Assembly (NCBI RefSeq): GCF_023660105.1
Contig: NZ_JAMHGA010000019.1
Coordinates: 52,778 to 116,777, forward strand
Length of the DNA stretch: 64,000 nucleotides
From: Desulfovibrio aminophilus
GTDB taxonomy: Bacteria > Desulfobacterota > Desulfovibrionia > Desulfovibrionales > Desulfovibrionaceae
Direction: 5' to 3'
The notes below the pieces were generated by a model, which saw nothing but the letters and a program-made list of their open reading frames with translations, made no database searches and had not been told where the DNA came from. A program made the translations under genes and the position numbers. Positions 7,703 through 14,291 of the stretch are shown here, piece after piece (position 1 is the stretch's first letter; every line of letters starts with the position of its first letter).

Positions 7703-8191
7703 CCCAACCCAGCCAGTACAGGCAGGACAGTACAACAGCACACGGGGACCAGGACCACAGGAACACGAACTAGGAACAGAACCAGGGCTAGCCCAGACCA
7801 ACCAGGACCAGACAGGACGAGCCAAGCCAGGGAAGACCAAGAGAAAGGCAAAGAGAAGAATCAAGATAAATATCAAGACAAATACTAAGACAAGACCAGG
7901 AATACCAATATAAAGGCCAGTAAAATGCTAAGAACAGAAGAGTCGTATACCATAAACAGCACATGGTTAATGTACTGATAACTGGTACGACATTACCGTA
8001 TGGCATATAGTATAAACATGTACTCACGACAAAAAATATCATCTAACTATCAAAACAAGCCATGTTCAACTAACATGCATTAGCTTACTAGAACACAATC
8101 TACATTCAAGCCAACACATACGAGCTTATCAGTATACGTCTATCACCTATCCAATCTCGTACATGAACTCCATACGGTAATAGTCGTGATC

Positions 8192-9775
8192 CTATCTATG
8201 CACGAGGCGAATAGCTTGAACTAGCTGTTCCGGCTTATACCCATCCGTGAAGTATACTTCCATTGTCACACCAGTTTGAGCGTGTCCAACAATGGCCTTT
8301 GTGATACCGTCTGATACACCAGCCTGTAGAAGTTCTGTAACCATCGTATGCCTGAGACTGTGAAAAACTAATTGCTTGTCCTTCATACCAAGGCGAACCA
8401 GAAACGTCTCATTGAACCACCTGCCGAGATTCCGCCCATACCCATTATTCTTGTCATACGTCAGTTCGTGAAACAATTTGTCGTGTCCGGCCTCCCGTAC
8501 AGCCTGGACGAACTCCAGGAAACCAAATCCAATGAGCCTTGGGTGTACGGGGACAATGCGCCTTGCTGCCTCTGTCTTGAGGTGCTTACCGGCATCGTGT
8601 TCATTGATATCCAGGCACCAGATGCCGTCGATCTGCCGAACGTCTCCCGGCGTGAGTTGGGCAATTTCATTGAGCCGTGCGCCCGTAAATATTCCGAGCA
8701 GTGTCCCCCATTTCTGAGAGTCCTTCCGTACGAGCCCGCCGGTATTATCGTGAAGCTCTTGAACCATTCGGCTGATCTGATCCTTAGAAAAGGCGGTACG
8801 GGCTTCCTTTTTCTTGTACTTGATCGCAAGCCCTTCGAAGATATTGGTCGGCAAGTAGCCGTTCATCTTTGCCCACCGAAACAGGCCGCTATACGCCATG
8901 ATATGCTTATTGACCGTTTTGACGTGCAGCGTGTCGGCGCTCGTTGAAACAGCATCCGGTTTTTTGGCTCGCCTCGGCGTGAACCCCCTGCGCGTGTTTG
9001 TCCTCTTACGCTGAGTCAACGCCTCTTTGACTTTCCGCCCATCCGCTACGGTCAGCGTACGGCAATCCCGGTCCTGAACAAGAATTTCGGCCAGGAATGC
9101 AAACATTGCCCTGTACTCTCGCTCTGTCTTGGCGGTCCAATTCTTGCCCGTGTTTCGTTCTTGCACGTACCGATCAATCAACGCACCAACGGAAATACCG
9201 GTTTGTGCCGAGGTGCCTGTTTCCACGGGCTGCACCTCAATCGTCTCGAAAGAGTACGTGTCGAACTCCGCGTTCAGTTCAACAGCCTTCGCACAGTAAG
9301 CCCTAAACGCCTTGTCGAATTCGGCCTTGAACGTGTCGTATTGGGCCGTCCCCTCTTTGATCGGCAATTGGTGCTGAGCGATGAACTTGTTCGCAATCGC
9401 GTTCTCATCATCCGAGGTGCCCATACCTCTCAGCCCCAGGTCCATGCTGTTGCGAAGGGCGTGTACGCTCTGGCAGGACAGTTGCCCGGTGCTTTCAATC
9501 TGATTTCGCTGATTGTTCAAGAAGGCCGTGAAGTGCTCCCGCAAGATGGCCCGAATTTCGGCGTAGGTCATTCCGCCTTGGATAGCTTTGTTTGCCATAA
9601 TATCGCCCACATACGCGAGGAGCCGGGAGGTCTGCAAGGCTCTCCGGGAATCCCGTGTATGGAGGGATATCTTGATTTCCCTCGCCACGCCTGCGGATTG
9701 AATGGCTTTGGGCAACGGATACCGGAAGTAATAAACATTGTGCCGGGACAGTGTGATGTAGGCAGGACTGCGCAT
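8192..9775 (-). CDS. int: tyrosine recombinase (integrase)
   Basis: 527 residues. The N-terminal region (SRHNVYYFRYPLP near residue 10) looks like the arm-binding domain of tRNA-targeting integrases, with a SAM-like core-binding domain at about 195-310. The catalytic set is complete: R367 (GARLNEI), K400, H472 and R475 (HSLRHT), H498 (GHAQTG) and the nucleophile Y508 (MEVYF). It would cut and rejoin DNA at the att core in tRNA-Ser(UGA). The start codon lies a few bases from the paired TGTCTCAC repeats, so binding there could also repress its own promoter. The frame is intact. Confidence 0.95.
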   Translation of the reverse strand: MRSPAYITLSRHNVYYFRYPLPKAIQSAGVAREIKISLHTRDSRRALQTSRLLAYVGDIMANKAIQGGMTYAEIRAILREHFTAFLNNQRNQIESTGQLSCQSVHALRNSMDLGLRGMGTSDDENAIANKFIAQHQLPIKEGTAQYDTFKAEFDKAFRAYCAKAVELNAEFDTYSFETIEVQPVETGTSAQTGISVGALIDRYVQERNTGKNWTAKTEREYRAMFAFLAEILVQDRDCRTLTVADGRKVKEALTQRKRTNTRRGFTPRRAKKPDAVSTSADTLHVKTVNKHIMAYSGLFRWAKMNGYLPTNIFEGLAIKYKKKEARTAFSKDQISRMVQELHDNTGGLVRKDSQKWGTLLGIFTGARLNEIAQLTPGDVRQIDGIWCLDINEHDAGKHLKTEAARRIVPVHPRLIGFGFLEFVQAVREAGHDKLFHELTYDKNNGYGRNLGRWFNETFLVRLGMKDKQLVFHSLRHTMVTELLQAGVSDGITKAIVGHAQTGVTMEVYFTDGYKPEQLVQAIRLVHR

Positions 9776-9780
9776 GGCAA

Positions 9781-9804
9781 TGTCTCACTAGGTTGTCTCA
9801 CCTA
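9781..9804 (+). repeat. right paired inner repeats (candidate integrase arm sites)
   Basis: TGTCTCAC occurs at 9781 and 9794, a 13 bp step as in the left pair, in the same orientation. A related CACCTAACG recurs at 9799 and 9816. The repeats lie between the integrase start and the tRNA end, where they would overlap its promoter. Confidence 0.6.
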
Positions 9805-9842
9805 ACGAAACTTGCCACCTAACGCATTGATCTGACTGGGAT

Positions 9843-9862
9843 TGGCGGAGGGGGAGGGATTC
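9843..9862. repeat. right attachment repeat inside tRNA-Ser(UGA)
   Basis: These 20 bases are the 3' end of the intact tRNA gene and match 5547-5566 exactly. The tRNA stays functional after integration because the element carries or restores this end. Confidence 0.85.
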
Positions 9863-9932
9863 GAACCCCCGGACAGGTCGCCCCGCCAGTGGTTTTCAAG
9901 ACCACCGCCTTCAACCGCTCGGCCACCCCTCC
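9843..9932 (-). tRNA. tRNA-Ser(UGA)
   Basis: A 90-base gene, 5' end at 9932, with acceptor GGAGGGG/CCCCTCC, discriminator G and encoded CCA. The anticodon TGA lies in the loop TCTTGAAAA, and a long variable arm typical of serine tRNAs follows (GGCGGGGCGACCTGTC). The T-arm GGTTCGAATCC is canonical. Its 3' 20 bases serve as the integration site of the element to the left. Confidence 0.95.
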
Positions 9933-10049
9933 GCTTCGGGTGTCCTGACTTTGCCTAGAACACGCTCCCTGTCAAGCGGCGGGACGGCCCGCCCCAATCA
10001 TCGCCACGACTTGCCATCACCGCGAGATTCCTTTAGGGAAAAAAAGAAC

Positions 10050-10481
10050 ATGAAGTCGGCGGAAGAAGCCTTCACCCGCTATCTGGCTGAAAACGGCCTG
10101 AAAATGACCCCGCAGCGTCGGACCATCCTCGACGCGTTCCTGAACGCCTCCGGCCACATCTCCTCCGAGGAACTCTACGCCTCGGTGAAGCGCGCGGACG
10201 AAAGCATCGGCCAGGCCACGGTCTACCGCACCCTGAAGCTCCTGGCCGACTCCGGCTTGGCCCGGGCCCACGACTTCGGGGACGGAGTGTCCCGCTATGA
10301 ACCCCTCTGGGGCCAGGAGCACCACGACCACCTCATCTGCGAGTCCTGCCGCAAGACCATCGAGATCATGGACCCGACCATCGAGCGCCGCCAGGAAGAG
10401 TTGGCAAAAAAGTACGGGTTCACCCTCTCCCACCACAAGATGACCCTCTACGGGCTCTGCCCGGACTGCCGCAAGAAGTAG
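10050..10481 (+). CDS. Fur-family metalloregulator (Fur or PerR)
   Basis: 143 residues, standard for the family. An N-terminal winged helix (TPQRRTILDAF to ATVYRTLKLLADSGL) binds DNA. The C-terminal half has the metal motif HHDHLICESC (H91, H92, D93, H94, C97, C100) and a second zinc knuckle CPDC (C137, C140). The start at MKSAEE fits the family length; an upstream extension to 9951 has no homology. The ribosome site is weak (AGGG followed by an A-run). Sequence alone does not separate Fur from PerR; the box before rubrerythrin makes PerR worth testing. Confidence 0.85.
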   Translation: MKSAEEAFTRYLAENGLKMTPQRRTILDAFLNASGHISSEELYASVKRADESIGQATVYRTLKLLADSGLARAHDFGDGVSRYEPLWGQEHHDHLICESCRKTIEIMDPTIERRQEELAKKYGFTLSHHKMTLYGLCPDCRKK

Positions 10482-10501
10482 GCGGGCGGTCCGCGTTCGG
10501 C

Positions 10502-10545
10502 TTGACGCCTTGTGCCGGGGCAAGATATAGCAATATGCAAATATG
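10502..10545 (+). promoter_or_regulatory. promoter and likely ArsR operator of the arsenic operon
   Basis: TTGACG at 10502-10507 and GATATA at 10524-10529 with a 16 bp spacer form a sigma-70-like promoter. An AT-rich imperfect dyad (ATAGCAATATGCAAATATG) overlaps and follows the -10, ending just before the ribosome site. ArsR repressors bind such ATATGCAT-like dyads; that this one does is inference. Confidence 0.5.
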
Positions 10546-10553
10546 AGGATTTC

Positions 10554-10922
10554 ATGCGGACGTTCCTGAAAGTCATGCGGGCCATGTCGGACCCTGGACG
10601 GGTGAAGGCGCTCAAGCTGCTGGAAGGCGGCGAATTGTGCGTCTGCCGCATCCAGGAATCCCTCGGCCTGGCCCAGCCCACGGTTTCCCGCCACCTGCGG
10701 CGCCTCGTGGAGGCCGGGCTGGTCCAGAACAGGAAGAAGGGCCCCTGGGTCTACTACCGGCTGGCGGACGAGCCCCGCCCGCCCATGGTCGCCACCGCGC
10801 TCGCCAACCTCCGGCACTGGCTCAACGAGGACGAGGACGTGCGCCAGGCCCTGGAGTTGCTGGCGCGGACCTACGAAACGCACCCCGAGGGCGAAGCCTG
10901 CCCACGGCCGGAAGGGAAATGA
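10554..10922 (+). CDS. arsR: ArsR-family arsenite-responsive repressor
   Basis: 122 residues. The winged helix runs from LKLLEGGELCVCRIQ to RLVEAGLVQNRKKG. The ELCVC motif at the start of the DNA-binding helix is the classic As(III)/Sb(III) site of ArsR, so arsenite should release the protein from DNA. The start is taken at MRTFLK because GAGG lies five bases upstream. It is the first gene of the operon arsR-arsM-acr3-arsC-arsC and ends four bases before arsM. The C-terminal tail is short and proline- and glutamate-rich. Confidence 0.92.
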   Translation: MRTFLKVMRAMSDPGRVKALKLLEGGELCVCRIQESLGLAQPTVSRHLRRLVEAGLVQNRKKGPWVYYRLADEPRPPMVATALANLRHWLNEDEDVRQALELLARTYETHPEGEACPRPEGK

Positions 10923-10925
10923 CGG

Positions 10926-11687
10926 ATGGACGACGTCAAGAAGATCGTGCGGGAAAACTACGCCCGCATCGCCCGCGCCGGCGGTTCATGCTGCGCCCCC
11001 GGCCCGTCGGAGCAGGCCGAAGCCAGCCGTCGCGCCGGATATGCCGACGGGCGGCTGCGCGGCGTTCCGGCGGGCGCGGACCTCGGCCTGGGATGCGGAT
11101 CGCCGGTGGATCGCGCCAGGCTCCGCCCAGGCGAGGCGGTGCTGGACCTTGGGTCGGGGCCGGGCATGGACGCCCTGCTCGCCGCCCGCGAGGTCGGGCC
11201 CGAGGGCCAGGTCGTCGGCGTGGACATGACTCCGGAGATGATCGCACACGCCCAGGCCAACGCGACCGAGGCCAAGGTGGCCAACGTCCGCTTCCTACTT
11301 GGGGAACTCGAGCGCCTGCCGCGCCCGGACGCTTGGGCCGACGCGGTCATCTCCAACTGCGTGGTGAACCTCTGCCCGGACAAACGCGCGGTCTATGCCG
11401 AAATCTTCCGGGTGCTCAAGCCCGGGGGTCGGGTCTGCATCGCGGACGTGCTCCAGGAACGCGCCCTGCCGGAGGAGCTGGCCCGGGATTCCCGGGCCTG
11501 GTGCGCCTGAGTGTCCGGCGCGGCCACCCCGGTCGGGGTGGAGGATATTCTCAAGGAGCTGGGGTTCGTGGACATCCGCATCGAACGCAAGGAACGGAGC
11601 CGGGAGATCATCGCGGGCTTCGGCGTGCCCGGGGCCGAGGACTATGTGGTTTCGGCCTATGTGCTGGCCCGCAGGCCGACGAGGTAA
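10926..11687 (+). CDS. arsM: arsenite S-adenosylmethyltransferase, predicted selenoprotein (in-frame UGA at codon 195)
   Basis: The frame from 10926 reaches TGA at 11508-11510, then continues 58 codons in the same frame to TAA at 11687, three bases before acr3. Read through, it gives a 253-residue ArsM. The part after the UGA (VSGAATPVGVEDILKELGF) matches the conserved ArsM C-terminus, where a cysteine precedes the [IV]SGA motif. That cysteine (C224 in algal ArsM) binds As(III), so selenocysteine 195 would replace it. Other family signs: N-terminal GGSCC, SAM-binding DLGSGPG, GVDMTPEM, and ISNCVVNL with the C174-type cysteine. A SECIS-like hairpin follows the UGA. Alternatives are a sequencing error or a truncated pseudogene. 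Confidence 0.82.
11524..11541 (+). promoter_or_regulatory. SECIS-like hairpin downstream of the arsM UGA
   Basis: CCACCCC (11524-11530) and GGGGTGG (11535-11541) form a perfect 7 bp stem closed by the loop GGTC. The stem begins 14 bases and the loop 21 bases after the UGA. Bacterial SECIS elements lie within the coding region just after UGA and need a guanine at the start of the apical loop; the E. coli fdhF element presents GGUC in its loop (from memory). Confidence 0.7.
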
Positions 11688-11690
11688 AAT

Positions 11691-12785
11691 ATGGACGCTT
11701 CCGTGACGAGCCGCCTGTCGTCTCTGGACCGTTGGCTGACGCTCTGGATTTTCCTGGCCATGTTCACGGGAGTGGGAACGGGTTTCCTCTTCCCCGGCGT
11801 GAAGGGCGCGATCAGCGCCTTCCAGGTGGGAACCACGAACATTCCCATCGCCGCGGGCCTCATCCTCATGATGTACCCGCCCCTGGCCAAGGTGCGCTAC
11901 GAGGAGCTCGGCCGGGTTTTCAGAAACGGGAGGGTCCTGGCCCTGTCCCTGGTCCAGAACTGGCTCATCGGCCCCGCGCTCATGTTCCTGCTGGCCGTGG
12001 CCTTCCTCTCCGGAAGGCACGACTACATGGTCGGGCTCATCGTCATCGGCCTGGCCCGCTGCATCGCCATGGTCATCGTCTGGAACGACCTCGCCGGGGC
12101 CGACCGGGAATATTGCGCCGGTTTGGTGGCCTTCAACTCCATCTTCCAGGTGCTGTTCTTCCCCTTCTACGCCTGGGTCTTCGTCACCGTGCTGCCGGTC
12201 TGGTTCGGCCTCTCCGGGGCCGTGGTGGACGTCTCCATTCGGCAGATCGCCGAAAGCGTCTTCATCTACCTGGGCGTGCCGTTCCTGGCGGGAATGCTGT
12301 CCCGCTTCCTGGGCCTCCGGCTCAAGGGGCGGGAGTGGTACGAGCAGATCTTCGCCCCGCGCATCGGCCCCATCACCCTCTTCTCCCTGCTCTTCACCAT
12401 CCTGGTCATGTTCTCGCTCAAGGGCGAGCATATCGTCGCCCTGCCCCTGGACGTGCTGCGCGTGGCCCTGCCGCTGTGCATCTACTTCCTGATCATGTTC
12501 CTGGTCTCCTTCTGGCTTTCCCGCAAGGCCAGGGCCACCTATGAGCAGGCGGCCACGCTGAGCTTCACCGCCGCCTCCAACAACTTCGAGCTGGCCATCG
12601 CGGTCTGCATCGCGGTCTTCGGGCTGGATTCGGGCCAGGCGTTCGCGGCGGTCATCGGGCCGCTGGTGGAAGTGCCGGTGCTCATCGGCCTGGTCAACGT
12701 CTCATTGTGGATAAAGCGTAAATATTTCCCTCACGCGGTTGCCACGCCGACGGGAGTGTGCCATGTCGCATGCAAACCCCGATAA
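11691..12785 (+). CDS. acr3: Acr3-type arsenite efflux permease
   Basis: 364 residues with about ten membrane spans. It exports arsenite across the inner membrane using the proton gradient. The conserved cysteine C124 sits in [16 protein letters not shown], and [12 protein letters not shown] is the second family signature. GAGG stands six bases before the ATG and overlaps the arsM stop, so translation is probably coupled. It is the export arm of the operon: arsenite made by the two ArsC proteins leaves through it. Confidence 0.96.
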   Translation: MDASVTSRLSSLDRWLTLWIFLAMFTGVGTGFLFPGVKGAISAFQVGTTNIPIAAGLILMMYPPLAKVRYEELGRVFRNGRVLALSLVQNWLIGPALMFLLAVAFLSGRHDYMVGLIVIGLARCIAMVIVWNDLAGADREYCAGLVAFNSIFQVLFFPFYAWVFVTVLPVWFGLSGAVVDVSIRQIAESVFIYLGVPFLAGMLSRFLGLRLKGREWYEQIFAPRIGPITLFSLLFTILVMFSLKGEHIVALPLDVLRVALPLCIYFLIMFLVSFWLSRKARATYEQAATLSFTAASNNFELAIAVCIAVFGLDSGQAFAAVIGPLVEVPVLIGLVNVSLWIKRKYFPHAVATPTGVCHVACKPR

Positions 12786-12794
12786 GGAGACGTC

Positions 12795-13247
12795 ATGGGC
12801 AAGACCAAGGTTCTCTTCATCTGCGTTCACAACAGCGGACGGAGCCAGATGGCCGAGGCGTTCCTGAATCGTTATGGCGGCGAGGAGTTCCAGGTAGAGA
12901 GCGCGGGCCTGGAACCGACTGAAATCAATCCGCTGGTGGTGGAAGTCATGGCCGAGGAGGGCATTGATCTGGCCGGAAAAAAGACCCAAAGCGTCTTCGA
13001 CCTGTTCCGCGTGGGTCGCCTCTTCGACTATGTGATTACGGTCTGCGACGATGCGAACGAAGCCAAATGCCCGGTCTTTCCCGGCGTCACCCACCGCTGG
13101 CACTGGCCCTTCCCTGATCCGTCCAAGCTCTCCGGAACCCGCGAAGAACAGTTGGCCCAACTGCGGGTCATCCGCGATCAGATCAAAGACCAGGTTCTGC
13201 GGCCTTTCAAGACGCCCTTCCGCACCCAGGACACCTTTGCCTCGTGA
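12795..13247 (+). CDS. arsC: arsenate reductase, LMW-phosphatase fold (first copy)
   Basis: 150 residues. The P-loop CVHNSGRS (C10, R16) holds arsenate and C84 and C92 (VCDDANEAKC) can relay the disulfide, as in thioredoxin-coupled ArsC. The general-acid loop is FPDPS. It reduces arsenate to arsenite for Acr3 or ArsM. It lacks the second P-loop cysteine that the next gene has, and the spacing of the relay pair is one residue longer than in the classic enzyme, so the two copies may differ in partner or efficiency. Confidence 0.92.
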   Translation: MGKTKVLFICVHNSGRSQMAEAFLNRYGGEEFQVESAGLEPTEINPLVVEVMAEEGIDLAGKKTQSVFDLFRVGRLFDYVITVCDDANEAKCPVFPGVTHRWHWPFPDPSKLSGTREEQLAQLRVIRDQIKDQVLRPFKTPFRTQDTFAS

Positions 13248-13253
13248 GGCCCC

Positions 13254-13691
13254 ATGAGCAGGACACGCATCCTCTTTCTCTGCACGGGCAATTCCTGCCG
13301 CAGCCAGATGGCCGAAGGCTTCGCCCGGGCGCTCAAGTCCGCCGAGGTCGAGGCCTGGTCCGCCGGAGTGGAGAAGCACGGCCTCAACCCATTGGCCGTG
13401 CGGGTCATGGCCGAGGCCGGAGTGGACATCTCCGGCCAGGCCTCCAAGCTGGTGGAGGAGCTGCCGACGCGGGAATTCGACTGGGTGGTGACGCTCTGCG
13501 GTCACGCCGGGGAGAACTGCCCGTTCTTTCCGGGACGGACACGACGCGCGCACAAGGGCTTCGACGACCCTCCGGCCCTGGCCGCCGGGGCGGCCTCCGA
13601 GGAGGAGGCCCTGGCCCCGTACCGCCGCGTGCGGGACGAAATCCGGGCCTTCGTGGAGGGCCTGCCCGGCGCCCTCAAGCCTGAAGAATAA
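13254..13691 (+). CDS. arsC: arsenate reductase, LMW-phosphatase fold (second copy)
   Basis: 145 residues. C10 and R16 in CTGNSCRS form the P-loop, and the relay cysteines are C82 and C89 (LCGHAGENC), the same numbers as in staphylococcal plasmid ArsC. The acid loop reads FDDPP. It follows the first arsC by six bases with GAGG before the ATG and closes the operon. Identity to the first copy is low outside the motifs, so it is not a recent duplication. Confidence 0.92.
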   Translation: MSRTRILFLCTGNSCRSQMAEGFARALKSAEVEAWSAGVEKHGLNPLAVRVMAEAGVDISGQASKLVEELPTREFDWVVTLCGHAGENCPFFPGRTRRAHKGFDDPPALAAGAASEEEALAPYRRVRDEIRAFVEGLPGALKPEE

Positions 13692-13693
13692 CT

Positions 13694-14215
13694 CTATTCA
13701 ATCTCGAACGTCTTGAAAATCTTGCCCTTGTTGGCCTTGATCAGGGCCAGCTCGCCGGGGGCCAGATTGGAGGCGTCGCCCATGGCCTTGGTCTGGGCCA
13801 TGCTCTGCTCCATCTGGGCCAGGAACTGTTTCTTCTGCTCGGGCGTGAGGTCCGGGCTCTTCATGATCTCGGCCTTGGTCTGCTCGAACTCGCTCTGGAT
13901 CCTCGGGCCCTGGTCGGCCATCTGCAGGGCCACGATGCCCGAGGCCAACTGACGGGTCACGTAGATGAAGCGCTGGGTGTTCCAGCCCTTGGAGCCCAAG
14001 AACCCCTCGAATTCCTTGGTCATCCGGATGTCGGCCAGCATGTCGGGCTGCTGGGCCTCCTGGCCCTCGCCCTGTTCGTCCAGATATTTCACCACGGCCG
14101 GATAGTCGGCCAGATACTTGTTCAGCTCGGACTGGTTGAACGGGGCCGAGGTCTGGGCCAGGGCCGGGATGCAGAAGAACAGCAGGGCCAGGACCGGCAA
14201 GACGAGGCGTTTCAT
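13694..14215 (-). CDS. secreted protein of unknown function
   Basis: 173 residues with a signal peptide (MKRLVLPVLALLFFCIPALA, cleavage after ALA). The mature protein is helical and rich in Q, E and K (EQKKQFLAQMEQSMAQTK), with no cysteine and no recognisable domain. AAGGAG precedes the ATG. It converges with the arsenic operon, ending two bases from arsC, but nothing links them. Probably periplasmic. Confidence 0.65.
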   Translation of the reverse strand: MKRLVLPVLALLFFCIPALAQTSAPFNQSELNKYLADYPAVVKYLDEQGEGQEAQQPDMLADIRMTKEFEGFLGSKGWNTQRFIYVTRQLASGIVALQMADQGPRIQSEFEQTKAEIMKSPDLTPEQKKQFLAQMEQSMAQTKAMGDASNLAPGELALIKANKGKIFKTFEIE

Positions 14216-14291
14216 GGGCGATTCTCCTTCCAGAGGGTCGGCGTGGAGGGTTTCCGTGGTCGCGCACCCTAGCCCAGGAAGGCCGCGCTGG

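Larger units (their letters stand above)
7003..8191. other. 1.2 kb non-coding core of the element, strongly strand-skewed
   Basis: No convincing gene: all frames are short and lack ribosome sites. From about 7230 to 7570 the plus strand is rich in G and T. From about 7680 to 7930 it is rich in A, C and G with very few T, so strand bias flips around 7640. A degenerate duplication is visible: GGCCTGTTCCGG at 7259 and 7488, and GGTATCTGTT at 7329 and 7548. Short AAGACAAATAC-type repeats lie near 7862-7895. 7880-8190 is AT-rich. Possible roles: replication or transfer origin, structured RNA, or decay. Confidence 0.6.
5547..9862. mobile_element. 4.3 kb integrated element at tRNA-Ser(UGA)
   Basis: A 20 bp direct repeat bounds the stretch: the last 20 bases of tRNA-Ser(UGA) including CCA (9843-9862) recur at 5547-5566. 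Inside lie a tyrosine integrase next to the tRNA end, one membrane-protein gene and long non-coding DNA. Base composition shifts sharply: AT-rich blocks at 6620-7000 and 7850-8190, unlike the host. No replication, mobilisation, excisionase or phage structural gene is visible, so it may be a satellite-like or decayed integrative element. Confidence 0.85.

Noticed and set aside
7246..8042. Several 70-110 residue frames in the non-coding core of the element
   Set aside because: They follow the strand bias of the DNA (long runs of G/W/L or R/T/P) and lack ribosome sites.
10926..11510. ArsM as a complete 194-residue protein ending at the UGA
   Set aside because: It would lack the conserved C-terminal cysteine region that is still encoded in frame right after the UGA.
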